A stretch of 64,000 nt of DNA from AP-15 sp963736715 (GTDB lineage: Bacteria; Pseudomonadota; Alphaproteobacteria; ATCC43930; CGMCC-115725), in contig CAVTQA010000031.1 in the NCBI GenBank assembly GCA_963736715.1, positions 1 to 64,000 on the forward strand, read 5' to 3'. Each line of letters begins with the position of its first letter. The first letter of the stretch is position 1. Below the pieces are notes generated by a model that was given only the letters and a program-made list of their open reading frames with translations, was not told where the DNA came from and made no database searches. The position numbers were made by a program, and so were the translations under genes. Positions 44,140 through 53,148 of the stretch are shown in pieces.

Positions 44140-45076
44140 AGCGGATGCGCGGGTTCACCACGCCGTAAAGCAGGTCGGCGGTCAGGTTGGCGAGGCAGTA
44201 GACCCCGGTCAGAACCAGGATCGCCGCCTGCATCAGCGGCAGATCCTGGCGCTCGAGCGCGCCCACCAACATTCTGCCCAATCCGGGATAGGCGAAGACG
44301 GTCTCGACCGCGACGATGCCGCCTATCAGAAAGCCGAAATCCTGCGCCAGCACAGTGATCGAGGGGATCAGCGCGTTACGCAGCGCGTGGCGGACGATCA
44401 CCAGCCGTTCCGGCAACCCGCGCGCGCGGGCTACCTTCACGTACATGCTTTCGAGCGCCTCGACCATGCTGGAGCGCGTCAACCGCGCGACATGGGCAAG
44501 CAAAGTCAGCGTCAATGTCGCGACCGGCAGCACGATATGAGCAAGAAAGGGGCCGAACCCATCCGAAAGATTGGCGTAGCCAGAAGAAGGCAGCAGGTGA
44601 AACGTGCTGCCGAACACTAAAATAAAGACGAGGCCCCAATAGAACTCAGGCAGCGACACGCCGAAATAAGTAAAGATCGAGGCGGCGTGGTCCGGCCATC
44701 GGCCGCGCCACACCGCCGCGACCACGCCTAGCGTCAGGCCGAGAATCGAGACTACGGCCATCGATGAGACGGCGAGAATGGCCGAGCGGCTGAGGGCGTC
44801 CCACAGCATCGGCGCCACTGGCCGTTCCATGACCAGTGATTGGCCCATATCGCCTTCGAGCATCCCCTTCGCCCAATGCCAGTACTGCACGGGCAGCGGG
44901 AGATCGAGACCGAGCTTATGCTCGAGCGCCGCCTGGGTTTCTGGTGTCGAATACTGGCCAAGGATCAGGGCTGCGGTATTGGACGGCAACGCGTGCGTGG
45001 CGAGGAACACCAGCAATGACATCGCCACCATGATGACCATGACGCTGCCCAGCCGCTGCACTACGTAGGCGGCCAT
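44120..45076 (-). CDS. Dipeptide-type ABC transporter permease (DppB type)
   Basis: 318 residues. It opens YVVQRLGSVMVIMVAMSLLV, with the DppB periplasmic segment LGLDLPLPVQYWHWAKGML and coupling loop KVARARGLPERLVIVRHALR. It forms the channel with the DppC-type protein. Its start lies 13 bases after the binding-protein stop, in the same operon. Confidence 0.92.
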   Translation of the reverse strand: MAAYVVQRLGSVMVIMVAMSLLVFLATHALPSNTAALILGQYSTPETQAALEHKLGLDLPLPVQYWHWAKGMLEGDMGQSLVMERPVAPMLWDALSRSAILAVSSMAVVSILGLTLGVVAAVWRGRWPDHAASIFTYFGVSLPEFYWGLVFILVFGSTFHLLPSSGYANLSDGFGPFLAHIVLPVATLTLTLLAHVARLTRSSMVEALESMYVKVARARGLPERLVIVRHALRNALIPSITVLAQDFGFLIGGIVAVETVFAYPGLGRMLVGALERQDLPLMQAAILVLTGVYCLANLTADLLYGVVNPRIRYGGSIG

Positions 45077-45089
45077 TCGCGGCCGGTCC

Positions 45090-46628
45090 TCAGGAGGTCA
45101 GCGCCGCCTTGGTGATGTCGAGCAACATCAGCGGCGAGAGCGCGACGTTCTGCACCTTGTTGCTGATGCCGCAGGCAAAGTTCTGCACAAAGATGACGCT
45201 GCCCGGGCCGTCGTCTATCACCATCTCCTGGAATTGGCCGTAGAGCTTTTTCTGCTCGGCCGTGGAAGTCGTGGCGCGCGCGGCGTCGAGCACCTTGTCG
45301 ACCTCGGGATTGTGGTAATGCCACAGCGTGTTGTTCCACGATCCGGTGCTGTGGTACCAGGGATAGACCATCAAATCCGGCGTCGCCCGGCCGTAGAAGC
45401 CGTCGGCGGAAAACAGCACCTTGCCTTCCATCTCCGCGAAGAACTTGTCCGGCGGCGCGATGCGCAACTGCACGTTGATGCCCGCCTGCTTGGCGTTGTC
45501 GCGGAACGCGGTGGCCAACCGCTCGCGCGGCGGATTGGCCCCCGGCACATACATTTCAAGCTCCCAGCCGGGGGCGATCCCGGCCTCGGCCAGCAGCTTC
45601 TTCGCGCCGGGGATGTCGGTGCCGCCGATCGGGATGTCCTTGCGGAAATAGGGGTGAAACGGCGGGATGGGGGTCAATGTCGGCGTGCCATGGCCAAACA
45701 TCGCGATCTCGGTGAGGGCAGGCTTGTCGACCAATTTGTTGAAGGCGCGGCGCACGCGCGGGTCGTCGAACGGCTTCATCTCGCAGTTCCAGATGATCCC
45801 CTGCCACCGTCCGGCCTGAACCTCCTCGACATGCGCCACCGTGCTGCGCTTCAGATTGTCGACCTGCTCCGGCGGCAGGTCGTAAGCGACATCGACCGCA
45901 CCGCTCTCGAGCGCCGCCACCATCGTCGTGTATTCCGGGATTATCCGGAGGATCGCACGATTGATTGTCGGCACGCCCGACAGAAAGTAGTCGGGATTGC
46001 GCTCCAACGTCATCTGATCGCCCGGGCGGTATTCGACAAAACGGAACGGGCCGGTGCCGATCGGATGCGTCGTCAAGGTGTCGACAATGCTTTCGCTGAC
46101 GATCAGCGCCTGGTAGCCGGCGGTAGCCGCGGCAAAGTCCGCATAAGGCGAGGACAAGGTGAACCTGACCGTCAGCGGATCGACCGCTTCGATTTCGGTC
46201 ACGATGCTGAAATTCACGCGCAAGACCGAGGCGACTTCCTTGTCGAGGATTCGCTTGTAGGTGAAGACCACGTCGGAGGCGTCGAACGGCTTGCCGTTAT
46301 GAAACTTCACCCCCGGACGCAGATGGAAGGTCCAGGTCTTGAGGTCCTCGCTGGCCTCCCAGCTCGTCGCCAGGTCCGGCTGGACCTGGAGCTGCGGGTC
46401 CTGCTGCGTCAGGCGGTTAAAGACGTAGACGGCAGCGTTGTATTCGAGGCCGCCGACACGCATTTTCTGCGGGTCGAGCGTCGCCGGCTGCACCGCAAAG
46501 GCCATGCGGAGGACCGAGGGCTCCGCCGCCCGCGCCCACGGGATCAGGGCAGGCAGCGCCACCGCGCCACCCGCCATCTTCAAAGCGCCGCGCCGAGTAA
46601 TCCGCGGCTGCAAATTCGCGTCGCGCAT
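45090..46628 (-). CDS. Dipeptide/oligopeptide-type ABC transporter binding protein (DppA family), Tat-exported
   Basis: 512 residues from ATG 46628. AAAGGCTCC before it and a proper leader (RITRRGALKMAGGAVALPAL) decide against the longer frame from 46766. The body is an SBP_bac_5 protein: LTQQDPQLQVQPDLATSWEA, WTFHLRPGVKFHNGKPFDA, HPIGTGPFRF, RNPDYF. Such proteins bind peptides, but also nickel, opines, glutathione or plant compounds. First gene of the four-gene operon. A sigma-54 promoter with near-ideal spacing stands upstream. Confidence 0.9.
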   Translation of the reverse strand: MRDANLQPRITRRGALKMAGGAVALPALIPWARAAEPSVLRMAFAVQPATLDPQKMRVGGLEYNAAVYVFNRLTQQDPQLQVQPDLATSWEASEDLKTWTFHLRPGVKFHNGKPFDASDVVFTYKRILDKEVASVLRVNFSIVTEIEAVDPLTVRFTLSSPYADFAAATAGYQALIVSESIVDTLTTHPIGTGPFRFVEYRPGDQMTLERNPDYFLSGVPTINRAILRIIPEYTTMVAALESGAVDVAYDLPPEQVDNLKRSTVAHVEEVQAGRWQGIIWNCEMKPFDDPRVRRAFNKLVDKPALTEIAMFGHGTPTLTPIPPFHPYFRKDIPIGGTDIPGAKKLLAEAGIAPGWELEMYVPGANPPRERLATAFRDNAKQAGINVQLRIAPPDKFFAEMEGKVLFSADGFYGRATPDLMVYPWYHSTGSWNNTLWHYHNPEVDKVLDAARATTSTAEQKKLYGQFQEMVIDDGPGSVIFVQNFACGISNKVQNVALSPLMLLDITKAALTS

Positions 46629-46673
46629 CGGGGAGCCTTTGAGGTTATTTATCCTGTGTTGGATCGTTTGCGC

Positions 46674-46689
46674 TGCAATCCGCATGCCA
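46674..46689 (-). promoter_or_regulatory. Sigma-54 (-24/-12) promoter of the dipeptide-type operon
   Basis: The minus strand reads TGGCATG-CGGA-TTGCA, ending about 46 bases before ATG 46628. The spacing equals that at 10480 and 21716. Confidence 0.68.
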
Positions 46690-46795
46690 GCTATCGGAGC
46701 GAGCGAGCGAAGAGGGGCTAAGGCTGACGCGTCGTGGTTTTCTAGGGCCGCAATCGCCGTTGACACCGGCGCTGCCGACCGCGAGACTCAACTGC

Positions 46796-47215
46796 ATGGA
46801 GCATTTGGGCGGGTGTCACTGCGGTAACGTCCATGTGCGTCTTCGGCTGTCGAAGCCGCCCGAAGACAACCCGCTGCGCTCGTGTACGTGCTCGTTCTGC
46901 TGCAGCCATAGTCCGCGCATCGTTGCCGACCGCGAAGGGCTATTCGAGGTTTGGGCCGATGATTGGTCGCTGGTCGAAAATTACCGGTTCGGAACCCGGA
47001 CCTGCGATTTTCTGATCTGCCGCCGCTGCGGTGTCTTTATCGCGGCAGTCACGGAAGCGGCGGAGGGAGCGCGCGCGGTCGTGAATGTGAACTGTTTGAG
47101 CGACCGTGAGCGCTTCACGTCGGTTCCAGTGGTTCATGACTTTGAGGGCGAGACGGACGAGACCAGATCGGCGCGCCACGCAGCGAACTGGATGCCGGCG
47201 ATCATCCGCTGCTAA
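46796..47215 (+). CDS. GFA-family (glutathione-dependent formaldehyde-activating enzyme-like) zinc protein
   Basis: 139 residues from ATG 46796. The zinc-binding Cys sets are GGCHCGNVHV at the start, SCTCSFCCSH and then LICRRCGVFI. This is the Mss4-like/GFA fold. Some members speed the reaction of formaldehyde with glutathione, but for most the role is unknown. It is divergent from the dipeptide-type operon and leads towards the ureohydrolase, about 130 bp away. Confidence 0.85.
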   Translation: MEHLGGCHCGNVHVRLRLSKPPEDNPLRSCTCSFCCSHSPRIVADREGLFEVWADDWSLVENYRFGTRTCDFLICRRCGVFIAAVTEAAEGARAVVNVNCLSDRERFTSVPVVHDFEGETDETRSARHAANWMPAIIRC

Positions 47216-47347
47216 GGGGTTGCAGCGGATCTACCCGGAAGCCGGGCATTCTTCTTGGAATTTTAGTCCGTTCGGCGGATCGCGCGGGTCTTGATCGGGA
47301 TGCTGCGGGCTCGCATTGTCGCGATGGCACAGGATGGGAAGGCCGCC

Positions 47348-48517
47348 ATGAAATCTATGTTCGAACCCGACCGGCGCTACCACCATCCGGATTTCGACAA
47401 GAAGGGCCTCGAGGGCTGGCGGGCGGTCCACCGCGAGGCAACCTTGCCGCAGGCCGCATGGCACGCGGAGCGGGAGCGGGCGGTCAGGATGGGTCTGCCC
47501 GCCGCCGAGAGCATCGAAGACCGGTCCATCTCGACCTTCGCGCGGGGCGAGCTGCCGCATTACGCCGGGATCAACACCTTTCTCAAGGCGCCCTATGTCG
47601 AGAATGTGCGCGACACCGGGAAATACGAAGCGGCGATCCTCGGCGCGCCTTTCGACGGCGGCACCACCTTTCGGCCCGGCACGCGCTTTGGGCCACAAGC
47701 CATCCGCCGGATTTCCGCGCTCTACACGCCCTACAATTTCGAGATCGGGGTCGATTTGCGCGAGCAGATGACGATGTGCGACCTCGGCGACGTCTTCACG
47801 ATCCCCGCCAATCTCGAAAAAACCTTCGATCAGATCAGCCGGGCCGTCGCGCACGTGTTCTCGCAAGGGGCGTTGCCGATCATTCTCGGCGGGGATCACT
47901 CGATCGGCTTTCCAACGATGCGCGGCATCGCGCAATGCACCTCGCGTCGCATCGGCATCATTCATTTCGATCGCCACGCCGACATTCAGGAGAAGGACCT
48001 CGACGAGCGGATGCACACGACGCCGTGGTTCCACGCAACCAATTTGCCGAACGTTCCGGCCAGCAATCTCGTGCAGATCGGCATCGGTGGGTGGCAGGTG
48101 CCGCGCGAGGCGGTGGCCGTCGCACGCGAGCGCGACACAACGATCATCACGATGTCCGATGTGGAAAAGCTCGGTATCGACAAGGTCGCCGAGATCGCGC
48201 TGGAGATCGCCTGGAAGGATGCGGACGCGGTCTATATGAGCTTCGACATCGATTCCGTCGATTGCGGCTTCGTCCCCGGAACGGGATGGCCGGAACCAGG
48301 AGGATTCCTGCCGCGCGAGGCGTTGGGGCTGGTCGGGAGGGTGGCGAAGGAAGGGCTTTGCGGTATGGAGATCGTCGAAGTGTCGCCGCCCTACGACACC
48401 TCGGACATCACCGCCCTCTTCGCCACCCGCGTCATTGTCGACGCGCTCGGCGCGATCGTGGCGAATGGCAAGCTTGGCGCGCATAAGCCCGTTATCGACA
48501 AGCCAGTGGCGTTCTGA
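47348..48517 (+). CDS. Ureohydrolase (agmatinase/guanidine hydrolase family) with N-terminal extension
   Basis: 389 residues from ATG 47348, where GGGAAGG is well placed; longer in-frame starts lack a ribosome site. The metal ligands are complete: LGGDHS at about 181-187, FDRHAD at about 206-211 (the usual DAHxD with Arg for Ala) and SFDID at about 297. An extension of about 95 residues precedes the arginase core (AILGAPFDGGTTFRPGTRFG). Plain agmatinases are near 310-320 residues. The length, the DRH motif and PGTGWPEPGG recall the nickel-dependent guanidine hydrolases (GdmH type). That is a hypothesis. The enzyme would release urea from a guanidino compound in the cytoplasm. Confidence 0.85.
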   Translation: MKSMFEPDRRYHHPDFDKKGLEGWRAVHREATLPQAAWHAERERAVRMGLPAAESIEDRSISTFARGELPHYAGINTFLKAPYVENVRDTGKYEAAILGAPFDGGTTFRPGTRFGPQAIRRISALYTPYNFEIGVDLREQMTMCDLGDVFTIPANLEKTFDQISRAVAHVFSQGALPIILGGDHSIGFPTMRGIAQCTSRRIGIIHFDRHADIQEKDLDERMHTTPWFHATNLPNVPASNLVQIGIGGWQVPREAVAVARERDTTIITMSDVEKLGIDKVAEIALEIAWKDADAVYMSFDIDSVDCGFVPGTGWPEPGGFLPREALGLVGRVAKEGLCGMEIVEVSPPYDTSDITALFATRVIVDALGAIVANGKLGAHKPVIDKPVAF

Positions 48518-48518
48518 G

Positions 48519-48947
48519 ATGCGCTCCGCAGCACCGGGGCCTGGACACAACACCTCTCCTCGCGCGGCCAGCCAATGGCAAGACCCGAAGGCGGACGAAA
48601 GCCAGGAATCCCGTCCGGCGGAGCGTGATCTCGACCTCGTCGAGCAGGAATTCCACCGCTTGGTATTGACCTCCACCGACCCGACGAGCCTGTTGCGCCT
48701 CGCCCGGGTCCCATTCGTCGCCGATATCGGCGACGGAAAGCTGATGCGTCTGCTGCGGGTCAGTGTTTCCGACGAGATCGAGGTCGGAGCAATCTCCCCA
48801 GGCTATGCGGGCAGCGATGTCGTATATCACCCGGTTCCGGCATCGCGCGTGCAACGCTCGCGAAGTCTCCGTTTCGTCTATCATACGCCGGATGGGATCC
48901 GAGCCCTCACTTATGCCGAGGTACGTGACTTGCCCGACCTCGCCTGA
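48519..48947 (+). CDS. Hypothetical protein downstream of the ureohydrolase
   Basis: 142 residues, starting one base after the ureohydrolase stop. The first 50 residues are charged and low in hydrophobicity. The C-terminal part (VYHTPDGIRALTYAEVRDLP) looks ordered. No motif is recognised, and it is not a HypA- or HypB-like metallochaperone. Close spacing suggests co-transcription with the ureohydrolase. Confidence 0.6.
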   Translation: MRSAAPGPGHNTSPRAASQWQDPKADESQESRPAERDLDLVEQEFHRLVLTSTDPTSLLRLARVPFVADIGDGKLMRLLRVSVSDEIEVGAISPGYAGSDVVYHPVPASRVQRSRSLRFVYHTPDGIRALTYAEVRDLPDLA

Positions 48948-48961
48948 CCAGGTCCTTCTGT

Positions 48962-50260
48962 TCAGAATTCTCGCAATGTTTGACGCAGGGTATGCTGGGT
49001 ATAGGCTTCTCGTACGAGGCCGCGGCGCTGCAGCGCCGGCACCAGCCCTTCGCAAACCTCATTGATAAAACGCCGGCTGACGCGCTGAAACGGCGTGCTG
49101 ATCAGAAACCCGTCGCCGCCGATCTCCTCCATCGCCTGCCCCATGCGGTCGGCCACTTCATCCGGCGTGCCGATCAAATTGAGTCCGCTGTCGAACCGTT
49201 CCGATGCGAGCTGCCGCAAAGTCTTGCCGCTGCCCCACTGCGCGAATTTATCGAGCGAGCCCTGCTCGCCATTGGTTGTGATACGCGGCAGCGGCTCGTC
49301 GAGATCGAACTGTGAAAAATCGATATCGGTGATCTGCCCCACCGAGGCGAGTGCCGCATGGATGAAGCTGTCGGAGGCAACCATACGCTGGTACTTGGCC
49401 TTGGCCTCGTCGCTCGTCTCGCCGAGAAACGGATACACCAGGAACAGGACCTTGATGTCATCGGGATTGCGCCCGAACTTGACCGCATGCGCGCGCACAT
49501 CGTCGCGGTACTGCTTCATGCCGCCGACTTGATTGGCTGTCGCGATGATCGAATCGGCGTGCTTGGCGGCAAACGCGCGGCCGCGCGGCGAGCCGCCGGC
49601 CTGCACAAAAGTCGGCCGCCGCTGCGGCGATGGCACCGTATTGAGGGGGCCGCGGCACTTGAAGAACTCGCCCTCGAAATGGATCGGGTGAACCTTGCGC
49701 CAATCCCCATAGATGCCGCGTTCGCGGTCCATCACCACCGCACCGGGCTCCCACGAATCGAAGAGCTGGTACACTAGATCCATGTATTCGTCGGCCATCG
49801 CGTAACGCCGCTCACGCGGCGGCAATTTGTCGAGGCCGAGATTCTGTGCGGCGGCGTCCTCGCCACTGGTGACGATGTTCCAGCCGAACCGGCCGCCCGC
49901 GATGTGGTCGATTGTTGTCGACACCCGCGCCAGCATGAAGGGCGGCCAAGCCAGGGTCGACATCGTGGCGACGATGCCGAGCCGCGACGTCGCGGCGGCA
50001 ATCATTGCGGCAAGTGGTACCGGGTCGTGCTTCGGCACCTGCAGTGCCTGGCTGAGCGACATCTCTGCGGTGCCGCCCCAGGCGTCGGACACCATCAGCG
50101 TGTCCTCGAGGATCATATAGTCGAAGCAGGCGCGTTCCATTGCCTGTGCGAACTCGACAAAGAATTTGCCGTCCCACGGCGAGCCGCCATGGGAAAAGGT
50201 TTCGCTCCAGTTTCCTGCGGTGAAATTGGTAAACCAAGCGAGGTGAAACTGCTTCGGCAA
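48962..50260 (-). CDS. Luciferase-like FMN-dependent monooxygenase, NtaA/SnaA/DszA type
   Basis: 432 residues. Family features: FHLAWFTNFTAG at the start, YMILEDTLMVSDAWGG, EPVPLAAMIAAATSRLGIVAT-like segment, GRFGWNIVTSGEDAAAQNLG, and RPTFVQAGGSPRGRAFAAKH. These enzymes use reduced FMN from a separate reductase to oxidise nitrilotriacetate, dibenzothiophene sulfone, uracil-like or alkane substrates. No flavin reductase is nearby. It converges with the hypothetical gene at 48519. A weak sigma-54-like TGGCCTA-N4-TTGC lies at 50332-50346 upstream on the minus strand. Confidence 0.88.
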   Translation of the reverse strand: MPKQFHLAWFTNFTAGNWSETFSHGGSPWDGKFFVEFAQAMERACFDYMILEDTLMVSDAWGGTAEMSLSQALQVPKHDPVPLAAMIAAATSRLGIVATMSTLAWPPFMLARVSTTIDHIAGGRFGWNIVTSGEDAAAQNLGLDKLPPRERRYAMADEYMDLVYQLFDSWEPGAVVMDRERGIYGDWRKVHPIHFEGEFFKCRGPLNTVPSPQRRPTFVQAGGSPRGRAFAAKHADSIIATANQVGGMKQYRDDVRAHAVKFGRNPDDIKVLFLVYPFLGETSDEAKAKYQRMVASDSFIHAALASVGQITDIDFSQFDLDEPLPRITTNGEQGSLDKFAQWGSGKTLRQLASERFDSGLNLIGTPDEVADRMGQAMEEIGGDGFLISTPFQRVSRRFINEVCEGLVPALQRRGLVREAYTQHTLRQTLREF

Positions 50261-51130
50261 TCCGACCTCCTCGTCGTCAATATAGGTCTTGGCGCGCTAC
50301 GGTCGTGACCTGCGCGGTCCCAAGCTTAAGGGCAAGAATTAGGCCAAGGCAGTCTCGATCCCCTTGGATCTCGATTGTGCTGGCGCGCGAGAGGAGCCGT
50401 CTGCGGAATTCGGGCAGACACGCGCCGATCGGCAGTCCGCTCTGTGCACAACCACAAGTTCGAGGCATGTCGAGCGCCCAAACGAAATGATTAAAACTTG
50501 GCGCATTCCTCCATAGGGCTGCCAATCACGTAGCCAGCTGGCTGCGTCCTGGTGCCCAGATCGACCCGCACGGCCCACGGGCGATCAAAGGACCAAATTT
50601 CAGCATCCAACGCCGCACCGTTTTGCAGAGAATGCCCAGTCCACGCTCGGCCAGAAGATCCGCCCTTCGCGCGATGCTCCAGACACTGTTGCCTCCCTCC
50701 GCCGCGGCTAGACCGCCGCGAAATCAGCGCGTGGATCGAAAGCCGAATTCGAGACTGATCAGTACCGCTCAGCTATGCACGTCGACTCTCATCTTCAGCG
50801 CTGTGATCCGTCCGAAGAAATAAGTTAGCGTGGCGAGGAGGGCTCGGTTCCCGCAGATCGCGCAAGATCCCGGCCGGGGTTGCTGCACTGCTGTGAAGGG
50901 CGGAATTGCCGCTATCACCTGTTCGATGGCGGTTGAATTTGCCGATCTCCGACCCCGAACTCTACCCCTGCCGCTCGGCAGGTCAAAGCAGGGTTTCAAA
51001 CGACGTCCTTTGTCAGCTTGCCGCATTGCGGTGCGGCTTTTACTCCGAGGTTATCTTTATCGGAGTCGGGCCGGCGGTCTTTTTATTCCGCTATTACACC
51101 GCGGTGTGTTGCACCGCTTGCGCCTCCGGC
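50261..51130. other. Stretch without a convincing gene
   Basis: About 870 bp. Several short frames exist on both strands, but none has a ribosome site with a recognisable product. It probably belongs to the decayed left part of the following island. Confidence 0.5.
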
Positions 51131-51283
51131 TATGTTTCGAGCGTGATCGGCAATCCGCGGGTGAGCCGTTTTCTCGAAAGCCACCACCCGGAAATCCTCA
51201 CCGAATTCAGAGCCATTGTCGCAGCGACGTCGTTGGAGGAAAGCGGCTCCGGGGTATCGGAAGAGCCCGCCTTCTCGGGGTAA
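51131..51283 (+). pseudogene. Possible RepB/ParB-like partition protein, C-terminal fragment
   Basis: Reads VSSVIGNPRVSRFLESHHPE and continues ILTEFRAIVAATSLEES to a stop at 51281-51283. This resembles the C-terminal segment of RepB/ParB-like partition proteins found in rhizobial islands beside DUF2924 and recombinase genes. Upstream of 51131 the frame makes no sense. Assignment is tentative. Confidence 0.35.
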
Positions 51284-51568
51284 GGCAACACGATCAACAG
51301 CGCCGCCGAGGGTCCCCCGTCAGCTGCAATAATATCACTGAACCGGCAGCGCGGGTCCAGCACTGGACGGCTCGAGCCCTTGGATCGGCCGGCGCTCCAT
51401 GAACAAACTACGCCGGCGCGTCATCCGTCTCAGTCGAGCAATGCCATGCTCGGATCGGGCCCCAACAACGCCACAAGATTATCCGGAAAACGGTGGCTTT
51501 GCGGCGCGACGAGAGCGTGAGTGTGGTCACCGTCGGCACTGAGCCGACGCCAACAGGAGACCCACCCC

Positions 51569-52039
51569 ATGCGCGTCTACATCATTGGCAATGACGGGAT
51601 TATCCTCTGCCGCGAGCCGCCGGCGGCAGTGAATGAGGGCGAGATTGTCGTCGCATCGAACGCGGAGTTGCACGCAGACCAGCTCAGCAGCAAACGGCTG
51701 CTGGCGCTGTGGAACGCTCTGCCCGGTGACGAGAAGCGAAAGAAGGTCGGCGACCGCGACGCGTTGATTGATCAACTGTGGTCGGCGGTCGAGGTCCTGC
51801 CCGACCCGGACCAACCGTCCGACACGAAGCCCCGGTCGAAGCAGGATGCGGTGGTCGCGATGCTGCAACGACCCGAAGGGGCGACCGTCGACGAAGTCGC
51901 GAGCGCTATGGGTTGGCAGCGGCACACGGTGCGCGGTCTCTTTTCCGGAACCCTGAAGAAGAAGCTCGGGTTGAACCTCGCCTCGGCCCAAGAGGAGCGT
52001 GGGCGGGTCTACCGTATTGCCCCTCCGGCGCAGGCATGA
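51569..52039 (+). CDS. DUF3489-domain protein
   Basis: 156 residues; CAGGAGA before ATG 51569. The conserved part is SKQDAVVAMLQRPEGATVDE followed by MGWQRHTVRGLFSGTLKKKLGL, a winged-helix-like segment near residues 90-140. DUF3489 genes commonly precede DUF2924 and a large serine recombinase in alphaproteobacterial islands and prophages, as here. The stop overlaps the next start (ATGA). A DNA-binding role is likely but unproven. Confidence 0.8.
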   Translation: MRVYIIGNDGIILCREPPAAVNEGEIVVASNAELHADQLSSKRLLALWNALPGDEKRKKVGDRDALIDQLWSAVEVLPDPDQPSDTKPRSKQDAVVAMLQRPEGATVDEVASAMGWQRHTVRGLFSGTLKKKLGLNLASAQEERGRVYRIAPPAQA

Positions 52040-52473
52040 GCCGCGTGATCCAGGATGCGACGGCTTGCGGGGAGGCGCTCTCGCGCCTCCCCGAGCTCAA
52101 TCTCGGAGAGCTTCGTCAGCAGTGGCGTATTCTCTACAAAACCGAGGCATCGCCGCATCTCAGCCGCGATCTGCTGGTGCGAGCTGTCGCATACCGGATG
52201 CAGGAAGTCGCTCTTGGCGGGCTGCGCTCGGGGCGGCAGCGCCAGCTCCGCCAAATCGCACAGCAGTTCAAGCAAACCGGAGCAGCGGCCACGCCTCGTC
52301 GCCCCGAGCTGAAGCCCGGAACCCGGCTAGTTCGGGAATGGCAGGGCCGAACCTATGAAGTGCTGGTCCTCGATGATGGCTTCTCCTGGCAGGGCACGCA
52401 GCACCGCTCGCTTTCCGCGATCGCGAGAAAGATCACCGGCACGGCGTGGTCGGGACCGCTCTTCTTCGGGTGA
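52036..52473 (+). CDS. DUF2924-domain protein
   Basis: 145 residues, coupled to the previous gene. Signature segments are LRQQWRILYKTEASPHLSRD, LLVRAVAYRMQEVALGGL and the C-terminal TRLVREWQGRTYEVLVLDDG then SLSAIARKITGTAWSGPLFF. This protein nearly always lies directly before a site-specific serine recombinase, and presumably assists it. Only a fragment of that recombinase survives here. Confidence 0.88.
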   Translation: MSRVIQDATACGEALSRLPELNLGELRQQWRILYKTEASPHLSRDLLVRAVAYRMQEVALGGLRSGRQRQLRQIAQQFKQTGAAATPRRPELKPGTRLVREWQGRTYEVLVLDDGFSWQGTQHRSLSAIARKITGTAWSGPLFFG

Positions 52474-52545
52474 AGCCGAACCGGCCCGCCTCCCGCCGGT
52501 CCTCGCAAGTGCCGGGTCCAGCCGGCGCGCCGGTGGTGAGCAGCA

Positions 52546-52746
52546 ATGCCGCGGAGTGACACCGGCCGAAAGCGTTGCGCTATCTACACCCGCAAATCTT
52601 CGGAGGAAGGGCTCGAGCAGGAGTTTAACTCGTTGGCGGCACAGCGCGAAGCTTGCGAGGCCTACATCCGCAGCCAGCAGCACGAGGGCTGGCTCTTGGC
52701 CAGAACCCGCTACGACGATGGCGGGTTCTCGAGGCCAGATGCCTAG
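52546..52746 (+). pseudogene. Large serine recombinase, N-terminal fragment
   Basis: 66 residues from ATG 52546. CAIYTRKSSEEGLEQEFNSL holds the catalytic Ser and is typical of DUF2924-linked recombinases, followed by AQREACEAYIRSQ. The frame ends at TAG 52744-52746 after GGFSRPD. Full proteins exceed 500 residues. The remaining catalytic Arg residues and the DNA-binding part are absent, so the island can no longer excise itself. Confidence 0.8.
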
Positions 52747-53148
52747 CCGCGATCTGCGGTGGGCGGCGCAGCGACCGCGCTGCGCAATCCGCACGCCAGA
52801 GCCTGCAATGCATCGCCGCGCGCGAAGCTGCGGCCATTGGCGATCTGTATAGGCAACGCCTATTCTCATAATGAAGCAAATCATCTTTATGAATTTTAGT
52901 CGAGCGCCACCTCTGATATGTCCCCACCTAAACCCCGCGCAGGCGGGGGAGGGGAGGCAGGGGGTCGCTCGCGAATGATTTGCTCGAGCGGGTAATTCGC
53001 GGCAGCCGGATGCGTGATCCTCGGCTATGCTGATCGCGGCCGAGAATGGTCGCGGCCGTTTGTCGGCGCGTTCGCGTTTAATTGATGTGTGGTACCCGAC
53101 GGCGGGGCGCCGCGCGGCTGGGATTGCCGATGTCGGAGGAGCTCGGGG
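52747..53148. other. Gap after the truncated recombinase
   Basis: About 400 bp with no gene. A hairpin CCCCGC-GCAG-GCGGGG near 52932-52948 resembles the palindromes seen elsewhere in the window. GGAGGAG just before 53149 is the ribosome site of the next gene. Confidence 0.5.

Noticed and set aside
47216..47347. Guanidine riboswitch before the ureohydrolase
   Set aside because: Small hairpins exist, but I could not match any known guanidine riboswitch core.
50332..50346. Minus-strand TGGCCTA-ATTC-TTGC upstream of the luciferase-like monooxygenase
   Set aside because: Only the GG and GC cores match; three of the other consensus bases differ.
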